Below are positions 7,321-15,549 of a stretch of DNA of 64,000 bases, one piece after another. The notes under the pieces are model-generated. The model was not told where the DNA came from. It worked only from the letters and a program-made list of their open reading frames with translations, and did no database searches. Positions within the stretch are counted from its first letter, which is position 1. Each line of letters begins with the position of its first letter. Position numbers and translations under genes: made by a program. Source of the DNA: Acidimicrobiales bacterium (GTDB taxonomy: Bacteria; Actinomycetota; Acidimicrobiia; Acidimicrobiales; SZUA-35); the NCBI GenBank assembly GCA_041394265.1, contig JAWKIO010000005.1, positions 4,960,001-5,024,000 on the forward strand. Direction: 5' to 3'.

Positions 7321-8559
7321 GTGGGAGGGAATGTGCGGTATCGGTGGCGGAATGGTCGGGGCGCGATCGCGCCGTTGTTGGTGGCGCTGAGCGCTCTCGC
7401 CGGTGTGGTGCCAGCGGTCGACGCCGGCGCCAACGGTCGCAAGGTCGTCTATCTCACCTTCGACGACGGCCCTGCGCTCGACAGCGCCACCTCGTCACTC
7501 CTCGACTTGTTGGCCCGAGAAGGCGTCACCGCAACCTTCTTCGTGATCGGTGACAACGTCGATCGAAACCCGGGGATGATCCAACGCATCATCGATGGCG
7601 GGCACGCCCTCGGTAATCACTCCGACACCCACCGCCCCCTGAACGCCATGTCGCCGGCCGAGATCCGCACCGAATTCGTTGACGCGCAGGCCGCCGTTTC
7701 CCGAGGTGGCGGCCACACGATGACGTGCTATCGCCCCCCGTTCGGCGCGACGAGCGACTCGGTCCGCTCGATCGGTGCTTCGCTCGGCATGAGCGAGGAG
7801 ATGTGGGACCTCGACATCCACGACTACGAGCGAGTCAGTGCCGCGTACTACGCCGAGGCACTCGAGCGCGCCGGCGATGGCGACGTGGTGTTGCTCCACG
7901 ACGGCTACACCGATGGTGAGATGACCGTCGAGGCCGTTCGACGCTTCATCGACGAGCACGGCGACGAGATCGAGTTCCGCTCGCTCCCAGGGTGTGACCC
8001 GGGATCGAAGCCACCGACCACTGGCTCCACCACGACGGAGCCAACGACGACCTCCACCACGCAACCGACCACGACCACGACCGGGCCAACGACGACCTCC
8101 ACGACCTCTACGACGCAGCCAGCAACGACGACCACGACCACCGTCGAGACCGGCGACCTGGTGCTCCCGCCGGCACCGTGTCGACTCGGCCCGGTCGACG
8201 ACTTCGTCGATCGCAGCGATCCCGACCACGGTGCGGTGTTCCGGATCTACTGCTCGCACCTGGGACGCCAACCCGATCGCGACGGCTTTGCGTACTGGCT
8301 TGGCATCGCGACCGAATCGGCGTCGCTCCATCCGCTGTCCTACTCCTTCCTCCACAGCCCCGAGTTCGTCACCACCTACGGCCCGCTCGCCGACACGGCG
8401 TTCGTGACGACCGCCTACGCCAACGTGCTCGGCCGGACGCCCGACTCCGCCGGACGTGACTACTGGCTGGCGCTACTCGCCGATGGCGTCCCGCGCCGTG
8501 AGGTGATGCTGGCGTTCAGCGAGTCCGCAGAATTCCGCATGACCACGCAGACCGCATGA
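7321..8559 (+). CDS. Secreted polysaccharide deacetylase with C-terminal DUF4214 module
   Basis: 412 residues in three parts: an N-terminal signal segment (to about residue 37), a NodB-type deacetylase domain (about 40-220) and a DUF4214 domain (about 290-410). A long Thr-rich linker of TTT/TST repeats (about 235-275) joins the last two. The metal and catalytic motifs are intact: TFDDGP, HSDTH, RPPFG and LHDG. It should remove acetyl groups from a cell-wall or extracellular polysaccharide. The DUF4214 module ends with 'VMLAFSESAEF' and also occurs in the secreted protein at 46155-47810. GTG 7321 gives the full frame. GTG 7333 has a better upstream GGGAGGG and may be the real start. Confidence 0.9.
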   Translation: MGGNVRYRWRNGRGAIAPLLVALSALAGVVPAVDAGANGRKVVYLTFDDGPALDSATSSLLDLLAREGVTATFFVIGDNVDRNPGMIQRIIDGGHALGNHSDTHRPLNAMSPAEIRTEFVDAQAAVSRGGGHTMTCYRPPFGATSDSVRSIGASLGMSEEMWDLDIHDYERVSAAYYAEALERAGDGDVVLLHDGYTDGEMTVEAVRRFIDEHGDEIEFRSLPGCDPGSKPPTTGSTTTEPTTTSTTQPTTTTTGPTTTSTTSTTQPATTTTTTVETGDLVLPPAPCRLGPVDDFVDRSDPDHGAVFRIYCSHLGRQPDRDGFAYWLGIATESASLHPLSYSFLHSPEFVTTYGPLADTAFVTTAYANVLGRTPDSAGRDYWLALLADGVPRREVMLAFSESAEFRMTTQTA

Positions 8560-8665
8560 GGACCTAGACCGCATGACCGCCAAGACCGTCTGATCGTCGC
8601 CGTTCTGTGCAGCACGCTGCCGGCCGAGCGGCAACAATGGACCAGGCGAGCGAAACGAGTCAGCC

Positions 8666-8824
8666 ATGTCGGTCCCGGACGATGAGCATCACGGAGACAT
8701 GATCGAACAGCCGCTGTTCGTCACGCGTCCTCGGTGGCGACGAGCGCTCCCCAACGCCCAACAGCGCGAGCTTGGTCTCCGCAAGATTCGTGAGCTTCGG
8801 GAGCGCCTCAGTCGCTCGGACTGA
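8666..8824 (+). CDS. Hypothetical small charged protein
   Basis: A 52-residue frame in the gap between the deacetylase and the phosphatase genes. It begins MSVPDDEHHGDMIEQPLFVT and ends in an Arg-rich amphipathic helix (QQRELGLRKIRELRERLSRS). The composition looks coding and it fills the interval neatly, ending 8 bases before the convergent phosphatase stop. No strong ribosome site is seen. It is unrecognised and could be a small regulatory or DNA/RNA-binding protein, but that is a guess. Confidence 0.45.
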   Translation: MSVPDDEHHGDMIEQPLFVTRPRWRRALPNAQQRELGLRKIRELRERLSRSD

Positions 8825-8832
8825 GGCCGACC

Positions 8833-11826
8833 TCAGGGCTCGAACACCAGGGTGACCGTGGTGCCGGTCGTGCTGGTATGGCGTTCGAACGAGGTGGCGA
8901 CGGATTCCATGATGTGTGTGCCGCGCCCGCGGTGGGGCAGCTGCGTCCTACGCTCGTGCCACCGTCCAGCGTCGCTCACGATGACCTGCACGGTGCCCTC
9001 GGTCTCCGCGGCCCGCACGTGCACTCGTCCCGAGCGGATCTTTGAATAGCCATGCTCGATCGCATTGGCGCACGCTTCGCTGGTCCCGAGCACCACTCGA
9101 TAGCGGGTCTCCTCGTCGACGCCACCGTTGGCCAGCCAGGCATCGAGGTCCTCGCGCAGCGCAGCCACCTTGGACTGTTGGGCATTGATGGTCGCTCGGA
9201 ACCGATTGCCCGTCGGGGCGTACCGCAGCGAAACGACGACCACGTCGTCCTCGGCGGGCAGCGGAACACCAGACACCAACTGCTGATTGAGATGCTCGAT
9301 GTCGAGCCCAATGAGCGAGCGGGCCCGTTCAGCGAGCGCACCGATCGCCTCGTGCAGGTCGCGGCCCCGCCGCTCCACCAACCCGTCGGTGTAGATGATC
9401 ACGGTGTCGTCGGGAGCGAGCTCGACCGATGCCGACCGGCGACGCTCGACTTCGATGGCGCTGATCGGAATCGATTGTGCCTGATCGAGCCAGCGGGTCT
9501 CGCCGGTCTGGGAGACCACGAGGGCAGGGAGATGGCCGGCTGACGCGTAGGACAATCGGTTGGTGTTCGGATCGACGACGGCGCAGAAGGCGGTCAGATA
9601 CTCGGTCCCGTCGGGTCCCCGGGCGAAGCGGTCCAGCGTCTCGAGCATGACGGACGGGTCGGGAGGACCGGACGCGAACAGGATGCCGGAGGCGGCACGG
9701 AGCCGTCCCATCGCGGCCGCGGCCTCGATGCCGTGACCGACGACGTCGCCGACGACCACGCCGTAGGACCCGTCGTCCCAACACAGGGTGTCGTACCAGT
9801 CGCCCCCGACTTCGAGATGCACACTCGCCGCCTGATAGCGGGCAGCGGTGTCGATGGTCGGATGCTCCACGACCTGATCGGGCAGGAGCGCGTGCTGGAG
9901 ACGTAGCGAACTCTCGTGCTCCTGCTCGCGTGAAGCCGTGGCATTGATGACCGCCCCGACTCGGTACGCCAGCTCGTAGAGCAACCGAAGATCGTCGTCA
10001 TCGAAACGGCGTCGTTCGGGGTCACTCATCCCGCACAGCAAGACGCCGTGGCGATCGACGCCGAGGGACAGCGGGACTGCGACGTAGGAGCGCATCGCCA
10101 ACTGATCGAGCAGTGTGGCCGTCTCGTGATCACGCTCGACCTGTCCCGACGGGTCGGCATCGACATTGGGAACGAGGCGAGCCTCGCCGTGGGCGACGCC
10201 GTGGAGCGACCACGGGTTCCGGTTTTCGAGCCGATGCCAGCGACGAAGGGAGGCGAGGGTGACCGCTCGTTCCGGATCGACGTGTGCCATGGCCAACAAC
10301 GGATGCTCGCTGTCCGGGTCCTCGATCGTGACGAAGTCGGCGATGCGTGGGACCAGCAGCTCGGTCAGCACTTCGACTTGCTCGTTGACGCTCGACACCG
10401 CTTCGACGGTGGTGAGGGTGCTGGCGATGAGCTCGGCACGGTCTCGGGCTCGTCGCTCACGCTCGTGGAGGAGGGCCCGCTCGAATGCGCCCCCGGCTTG
10501 CTGAGACGCAGCTCGCAACAGCGCTCGGCGTGAGAGATCGAACCAGCCTGCGACCGGGCTCATCGCTTCCACTGCGCCAAGGGGTGTCCCGTCGGCCGTG
10601 GTGATGGGCTTGACCACCAACGACTCGAAGCCGACAGCGCGCCGGGCCGACGCCAGATGGGGGAATCGCTCATCGAAGGCCAAGCCGGAGGGAATGCGGA
10701 GCGGGTGGCCGGTCGAGGCGACGACCTGCGCCGGCGTTTCGAGGTCGTCGGCTGCGGTCCAGGACTCGACACTGCCGCCCGCACTGGCGACCATCGACAC
10801 CTCGCCGTCGCGTGCGAGACTGACGAACACGGCGCCGCCGGTGTGGTCGTGCAGCTCGTGAGCAAGGACGGTCGACGCCTCTTCGACGGTTGCGGCGGCG
10901 GCAAGGCCCGATGCGATCGACTCGAGCGCCTCGGACTTGCGGCGGGCGGCCAGTTCGGTGGCTTGTGCCTGCACACGGTCGGTGAGGTCGAGGCCGGACA
11001 CCACGAGGTGGGTCACGCCTCCACCGGGCCCTCGCAGCGGTGCGATCTGGAAGTCGATCGGCAGACGGCCGTCGTCTCGGATCCGTACGACAGCGTCGTA
11101 GCGGACGACCATGCCGGCGGCGGCGTCCCGGCAGCTCTGCTCGATGCGACCAGCGACGGCGTCATCGTACGACCACCAGTGGCAGGCCCAGAAGTGCTTG
11201 CCGACGACGTCGTCGAGGTCCAGACCGGCGGCCTCGAGGGGGGCGCGGTTTGCACTCATCACGACGCCTTCGACGTCGAGGACGCCGGCGAAGGTGAACA
11301 GACCGTCGAGCACTCGATCCGTGAAGGCGGCGGTGTCGGCGAGTGCGCGCTCGGCGCTGCGTCGATCGGTGATGTCGGCGCTCGTGCCGATGTGGCCCTG
11401 GTAGCTGCCGTCGGCATCGAAGCGCGGAGTACCCCAGGACTCCAGCCAACGCCACTCACCGTCGCCCCGGCGCACCCGCACCTCGTGATGGAATGGACGT
11501 TGTTGGGCGACCGCCTCGGCGAAGTCGTCGGCGTACGCGGTGCCGTCGTCGGGATGGGTGAGCAGCGACCAACGATCGTCGCGCATCTCGTCGCGCGTCA
11601 CCCCGAAATAGTCGCAGAAGGTCTGATTGACGAAGACCTGGGCCCCGGTGGCGTCGTGCACCCAGACCACGAGTGGGAGTTGGTCGATCAGGCGGAGTGA
11701 CGCCTGGTCGAAGGGCAGGCGGTGCTCGAGGTTCGGGTCTTCACTCACGTCGTCAAGTTTCGAGGTTCGGGCCGCCCCGGGCCAATCGTGCGAAAGATCA
11801 TCGACGCTGGCCGCCGCCGGAGACAC
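8833..11826 (-). CDS. PAS-PAS-GAF-GAF-SpoIIE phosphatase-HATPase sensor protein
   Basis: 997 residues. Two PAS domains (about 45-155 and 165-290) are followed by two GAF domains (about 300-450 and 465-640). A PP2C/SpoIIE serine phosphatase (about 650-850) comes next, with metal motifs GGDWYD and VGDVVGHG. The C-terminal HATPase_c_2 domain (about 865-995) has an N-box EACANAIEHGY and G-box GRGTHIMES, as in RsbW-like anti-sigma kinases. Such fusions control stress sigma factors by partner switching: the phosphatase dephosphorylates an anti-anti-sigma factor and the kinase binds sigma. No STAS partner is in this window. The GTG start at 11826 is uncertain, and GTG 11748 (MSEDPNLEHR) is equally possible and leaves more room for divergent promoters. 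Confidence 0.9.
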   Translation of the reverse strand: MSPAAASVDDLSHDWPGAARTSKLDDVSEDPNLEHRLPFDQASLRLIDQLPLVVWVHDATGAQVFVNQTFCDYFGVTRDEMRDDRWSLLTHPDDGTAYADDFAEAVAQQRPFHHEVRVRRGDGEWRWLESWGTPRFDADGSYQGHIGTSADITDRRSAERALADTAAFTDRVLDGLFTFAGVLDVEGVVMSANRAPLEAAGLDLDDVVGKHFWACHWWSYDDAVAGRIEQSCRDAAAGMVVRYDAVVRIRDDGRLPIDFQIAPLRGPGGGVTHLVVSGLDLTDRVQAQATELAARRKSEALESIASGLAAAATVEEASTVLAHELHDHTGGAVFVSLARDGEVSMVASAGGSVESWTAADDLETPAQVVASTGHPLRIPSGLAFDERFPHLASARRAVGFESLVVKPITTADGTPLGAVEAMSPVAGWFDLSRRALLRAASQQAGGAFERALLHERERRARDRAELIASTLTTVEAVSSVNEQVEVLTELLVPRIADFVTIEDPDSEHPLLAMAHVDPERAVTLASLRRWHRLENRNPWSLHGVAHGEARLVPNVDADPSGQVERDHETATLLDQLAMRSYVAVPLSLGVDRHGVLLCGMSDPERRRFDDDDLRLLYELAYRVGAVINATASREQEHESSLRLQHALLPDQVVEHPTIDTAARYQAASVHLEVGGDWYDTLCWDDGSYGVVVGDVVGHGIEAAAAMGRLRAASGILFASGPPDPSVMLETLDRFARGPDGTEYLTAFCAVVDPNTNRLSYASAGHLPALVVSQTGETRWLDQAQSIPISAIEVERRRSASVELAPDDTVIIYTDGLVERRGRDLHEAIGALAERARSLIGLDIEHLNQQLVSGVPLPAEDDVVVVSLRYAPTGNRFRATINAQQSKVAALREDLDAWLANGGVDEETRYRVVLGTSEACANAIEHGYSKIRSGRVHVRAAETEGTVQVIVSDAGRWHERRTQLPHRGRGTHIMESVATSFERHTSTTGTTVTLVFEP

Positions 11827-11867
11827 AAACCCCGAGGCCGTCGAGCTGCGACCTCTACGATGCGGCG

Positions 11868-13043
11868 ATGCTCTCGATCGATCTCGACGCCGTTCGCAAC
11901 GACACCCCGGGATGCGCTGCGGTCGCCCACCTCAACAACGCCGGCGCTGCGCTGCCTCCGAGGATGGTGGTCGACGACATGATCGATTACCTCCGCCTGG
12001 AAGAAGTGCTCGGAGGCTACGAGACGGCTGAGCGTGAGGCCCGGCGACTCGATCGCCTCTATCACGCCGGCGCGACGCTCCTTGGATGTCAACCTGGCGA
12101 GCTGGCGCTGACGACCAACGCGTCGGAGGCCTGGTGGCGTGCGCTGTCGGCCGTGCCACTCGAGCCGGGCGACCGAGTGCTCACCGGGCAGGCCGAGTAC
12201 GTCTCGAATGCGCTGGGGCTGATCCAGGCCAGGGAACGCGGGATCGACGTCGACGTGGTGCCCGACGACGACGATGGACAGATCGACCTCGACCTCCTCG
12301 CAACCGCCGCCGAGGACGAGCGAGTGAAGCTGATCGCCCTCACGCACGTGCCGACCAATTCGGGACTGGTCAACCCGGCCGAGGAGGTCGGCGCCATCGC
12401 CAAGCGCACCGGGTGCTACTTCCTTCTCGACGCATGCCAGTCGGTCGGTCAGATGTCGGTCGATGTCAACACGCTGCAGTGCGATTTCCTGTCGCTGACC
12501 GGTCGCAAGTTCCTGCGTGCGCCACGCGGGACCGGGCTGCTCTACGTCCGGGCCTGCATCCTCGACGAGCTTCGACCACCCGAGTTCATCGATGGTCACT
12601 CGGCGAGCTGGAACGCGGCCAACGGCTATGTACTCGATGCCACTGCCCGCCGCTTCGAGCTGTTCGAGTCGAGCCCGGCAGCAAAGAGTGGCCTGGCCAC
12701 CGCGATCGACTATGCGCTCGCGCTCGGCATCGACGCCATCGAGGCGCGGGTCACCCTGCTGGCCCGCCACCTGCGATCGCAGCTGCGCTCACTTCCCGGC
12801 GTCGAGGTGCTCGACCGAGGACGCCGACTGTGCGGCATCGTCACCTTCACGGTGAAGGGCCACGATCCGTCCGACATCCGCGCTGCGGCGGCCAAGGCCG
12901 GGGTGAACGTCACGGTGGCGACAACCAGCCCGTGGCAGTCAAATGGGGGCACGCTCCGGTCGACGGTCCGGGCGTCACCGCACTACTACAACACCGAAGC
13001 CGAGCTCGATCGTCTGTGCACCGTGGTCGCCGGCCTCGGCTGA
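11868..13043 (+). CDS. Class V aminotransferase family PLP enzyme
   Basis: 391 residues from ATG 11868. The fold-type I cysteine desulfurase/aminotransferase V pattern is clear: HLNNAGAALP at the N-terminus, TNASEAW (phosphate loop), LLDACQSVGQ with Asp188 and Gln191 contacting the cofactor, and GRKFLRAPRGTG with Lys214 as the PLP lysine. No conserved cysteine loop typical of IscS/SufS is seen, so desulfurase activity is doubtful. A C-S lyase, epimerase or amine-transfer role is possible. The frame extends further upstream, but that region overlaps the divergent phosphatase gene and does not look homologous. Confidence 0.85.
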   Translation: MLSIDLDAVRNDTPGCAAVAHLNNAGAALPPRMVVDDMIDYLRLEEVLGGYETAEREARRLDRLYHAGATLLGCQPGELALTTNASEAWWRALSAVPLEPGDRVLTGQAEYVSNALGLIQARERGIDVDVVPDDDDGQIDLDLLATAAEDERVKLIALTHVPTNSGLVNPAEEVGAIAKRTGCYFLLDACQSVGQMSVDVNTLQCDFLSLTGRKFLRAPRGTGLLYVRACILDELRPPEFIDGHSASWNAANGYVLDATARRFELFESSPAAKSGLATAIDYALALGIDAIEARVTLLARHLRSQLRSLPGVEVLDRGRRLCGIVTFTVKGHDPSDIRAAAAKAGVNVTVATTSPWQSNGGTLRSTVRASPHYYNTEAELDRLCTVVAGLG

Positions 13044-13076
13044 ACGAAGCAGGCGATACTGCCCCCACCCATTGCC

Positions 13077-13215
13077 CGAACTGTCAGCACTCGAGCCCAC
13101 CCCTGGCGAACTCTCGGCTGTGGAGCCCACACCTGACGAACTCTCGGCTCTGGAGCCCGGAAATGGGCTCGACAGCCGAGAGTTGAGAGGAGGTGGGCCG
13201 GAGAGCCGAGAGATG
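13077..13215. repeat. Five-unit 30-bp repeat cluster with strand switch (hairpin)
   Basis: Three direct units of 30 bases start at 13077, 13107 and 13137, with core GAACTCTCGGCTsTGGAGCCC. Two inverted units follow with cores CCGAGAG at 13176 and 13206, again 30 bases apart. The third and fourth units face each other and can pair: an 11-bp outer stem (AACTCTCGGCT with AGCCGAGAGTT), two mismatches, an inner 5-bp stem, and a 6-base loop. The cluster sits between the aminotransferase stop and the VOC gene. It could be a terminator or a mobile intergenic repeat, and translation in frame would give ten-residue repeats. Confidence 0.75.
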
Positions 13216-13239
13216 GCGTGCGCGACGAACGGCGGGAGT

Positions 13240-13255
13240 GGCCCGATATCGGGCC
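13240..13255. promoter_or_regulatory. 16-bp perfect palindrome before the VOC gene
   Basis: GGCCCGATATCGGGCC is a perfect 16-base palindrome, 23 bases before the start codon of the VOC protein. Its position is right for an operator or a leader structure. No regulator is identifiable nearby. Confidence 0.35.
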
Positions 13256-13278
13256 GGCAACGCTGGTAGAACAGCGGG

Positions 13279-13656
13279 ATGGCACACCGCAGTCATCTCG
13301 CTGCCGTCGTGATCGACGTTCCGGAGGACCGGGTCGAGACGACGACGAACTTCTGGGGCGCGGCGCTCGGCCGGCCGCTTCGTCAACTCGATCACGACGA
13401 GTTCTGGGGTGTCCGGGTCTCGACTGCGATGGTGCTCCTGGTCCAACGCCTCGGCGAGGGCGCACCTCGAGTGCACATCGACATCCATACCGACGACGTC
13501 CCGGCCGAGGTTGCGCGCCTCGAAGCACTCGGTGCCGTCGTCGCCTCGTCGTTCGCTCAGTGGACGGTCATGACCGACCCTTCCGGGCAGCCGTTCTGTG
13601 TCGTCGAGGCCCCGCCGGGAACACTCGAAGGCGACGACGTCATCGAATGGTCGTGA
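13279..13656 (+). CDS. VOC (glyoxalase-like) superfamily protein
   Basis: 125 residues with the beta-alpha-beta-beta-beta repeat of the vicinal oxygen chelate fold: 'HLAAVVIDVPEDRVETTTNFWGAALG' in the first half and 'RVHIDIHTDDVPAEVARLEALGA' plus 'VMTDPSGQPFCVVE' in the second. His, His and Glu at the expected strand positions could bind a metal. The actual reaction cannot be told from sequence. It lies downstream of the 30-bp repeat cluster and palindrome, with a gap that suggests its own promoter. Confidence 0.8.
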   Translation: MAHRSHLAAVVIDVPEDRVETTTNFWGAALGRPLRQLDHDEFWGVRVSTAMVLLVQRLGEGAPRVHIDIHTDDVPAEVARLEALGAVVASSFAQWTVMTDPSGQPFCVVEAPPGTLEGDDVIEWS

Positions 13657-13693
13657 CACCGGCCGATTCGGGCGTTCCGGCGATTGGCCAGTT

Positions 13694-14584
13694 TCAGATC
13701 GTGTCGATGCCGAGCTGACGGAGCTTGTGTCGGGATCGCTCCACGATCAACGGATAGGTGTCGAGGTAGTAGGGCCACGCGGCGCACGCCTGCTGCACTG
13801 CCGCCCCACGGGCACGAGCGAGCGTGGCGTCGTCGACACCGAGCGTTTCGAGGAACACCTCCCGGGACGCCTCGGTGAACAATGGTGACCAGACCACGGC
13901 GACATCGGCCGCAGGATCACCGACGCACGCGAGACCCCAGTCGATGAGGCCGCAGAGTTCGCCGTCGGCGACGATGCAGTTGCCCTCGAGGTCGCCGTGC
14001 ACCCAACGGACCGGACCGCCGTAGGGCGGAGCGTCGAGTGCCGCCTCCCACAACTCGAGCGCGGCCGCGGTGTCGACGAGTGCAGCGGCCGAGGCGATGG
14101 CCGCCCGCGCCGAGCGGTCGTAGTCCTGGATCGGTCGTGCCCGGTTGCGGGCGATCGGAGCGCCCTCGGTCGGCACGGCAGCCAGCTCCGCGACGATCAT
14201 CGACAGCGTGCGGGCAAACGCGACCGGATCGCCGATGCGATCGAGCGCGGCCCCGTCACCCTCGACCCATCGGTGCACTGCCCAGGGAAAGGGGTAGGTG
14301 GCATCGGGCTGGCCAATCGCCAACGGTTCCGGCACCGCGACTGACAGGTACGGCCCGATGTGGTGCAGCCATTCGGCCTCGAGGGTGACCTGGTGCCGGG
14401 CGGCCGCGATGCGTGGCAGGCGGACGACCAGCTCGTCACCGAGGCGGAAGATTGCGTTGTCGGTGCCCCACGGCTCGACGATGGTGATCGGCAGCTCGGC
14501 CAGGGCCGGCATCTGTGACTGGAGGAGGCGGCGCACCAGCTGTTGGTCGGTCCCGATCTCGTCGGCGTGCATTCGCTCGGCCAT
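13694..14584 (-). CDS. Aminoglycoside phosphotransferase (APH) family kinase
   Basis: 296 residues with a eukaryotic-kinase-like fold. The catalytic loop is WVHGDLEGN with His196, Asp198 and Asn202, and the metal-binding loop is LIDWGLACVGDPAAD with Asp215. The nucleotide-site lysine is less clear: the strand 'DELVVRLPR' has Arg where APH enzymes often have Lys. The family phosphorylates antibiotics, choline-type or sugar hydroxyls, so resistance should not be assumed. It is convergent with the VOC gene and divergent from the SDR gene. Confidence 0.85.
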   Translation of the reverse strand: MAERMHADEIGTDQQLVRRLLQSQMPALAELPITIVEPWGTDNAIFRLGDELVVRLPRIAAARHQVTLEAEWLHHIGPYLSVAVPEPLAIGQPDATYPFPWAVHRWVEGDGAALDRIGDPVAFARTLSMIVAELAAVPTEGAPIARNRARPIQDYDRSARAAIASAAALVDTAAALELWEAALDAPPYGGPVRWVHGDLEGNCIVADGELCGLIDWGLACVGDPAADVAVVWSPLFTEASREVFLETLGVDDATLARARGAAVQQACAAWPYYLDTYPLIVERSRHKLRQLGIDTI

Positions 14585-14646
14585 TGCGCCGAACGTAGTG
14601 CGTGCGTCGCTGGACCCTGCCGGAATATCCGACGCATACTCCCGGC

Positions 14647-15549
14647 ATGGGTCTGTTCAACGGAGAGGTCGTGTTGGTCACCGGCGCCGGTCGAGGCATC
14701 GGTCGGGATGAGGCGCTGATCGCGGCGCAGGAAGGTGCTCGAGTCGTCGTCAATGACCTGGGCGGAGGGTTCGACGGCACCGGTGCCGATGCCGGTCCGG
14801 CCCAGGCAGTCGTCGACGAGATCATCGCCAACGGTGGCGAGGCCGTGGCCAACACCGGTTCGGTCTCGTCGTGGAGCGACGCCGAGGCGATGGTCCAGCA
14901 GGCGATCGACGCATTCGGCGACCTGCACGCCGTGATCAACAACGCCGGCGTCTTGCGTGACCGCATGCTCGTCAACATGACCGAGGACGACTGGGACACC
15001 GTCATGGCGGTGCACCTCAAGGGCACCTTCGGGCCGACCCGCCACGCCGCCGGCTACTGGCGCGAACGGTCCAAGGCGGGTGACGACCAACCACGACGCA
15101 TCGTGAACACCACCTCCGGCTCGGGCCTCTACGCCAACATCGGTCAAGCCAATTACGGCGCCGCCAAGTCGGGCATCGCGACGTTCACCCAGATCATTGC
15201 GAAAGAGCTGGCCCGCTACGGCGTCCGCGCCAACGCGATCTCACCGGTTGCTGCGACCCGGATGACGCTGTCGGTCCCCGGCGCCGATGGTCGGATCGAC
15301 CCTGACGATCCAAAATGGCAGCCGGCGCACCCCGCCACACTCGCGGTCTACCTGGCCAGCCCGGCCTGTCGGTTCACCGGACAGATCTTCCGGGTGTTCG
15401 GATCGCAGATCACGCTCCAACAGAGCTGGGGCCACACCGATCTTGCCGTCGCCGCCGGCGACGATCCGTGGGAAGCCGGTGCCCTCGCGGAAGCGCTCGA
15501 ATCGATTCCTGCGGTGGCGCCGCTCAACCGCCCACAGCGGGCCACCTGA
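14647..15549 (+). CDS. SDR-family dehydrogenase, MFE-2 hydroxyacyl-CoA type
   Basis: 300 residues. The Rossmann motif TGAGRGIG lies at about 12-19, NNAG follows mid-protein, and the catalytic Ser-Tyr-Lys is visible in 'TTSGSGLYANIGQANYGAAKSG'. The strings 'LGGGFDGTG' and 'NNAGVLRDRMLVNMTEDDWD' are typical of the dehydrogenase half of peroxisomal multifunctional enzyme 2 (3-hydroxyacyl-CoA dehydrogenase). A role in fatty-acid or steroid side-chain beta-oxidation is therefore likely. I chose ATG 14647 because MGLFNGEVVLVTGAG is the natural start. An open frame reaches upstream to 14602 without homology. The stop abuts the convergent YcaQ-like gene. Confidence 0.88.
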   Translation: MGLFNGEVVLVTGAGRGIGRDEALIAAQEGARVVVNDLGGGFDGTGADAGPAQAVVDEIIANGGEAVANTGSVSSWSDAEAMVQQAIDAFGDLHAVINNAGVLRDRMLVNMTEDDWDTVMAVHLKGTFGPTRHAAGYWRERSKAGDDQPRRIVNTTSGSGLYANIGQANYGAAKSGIATFTQIIAKELARYGVRANAISPVAATRMTLSVPGADGRIDPDDPKWQPAHPATLAVYLASPACRFTGQIFRVFGSQITLQQSWGHTDLAVAAGDDPWEAGALAEALESIPAVAPLNRPQRAT

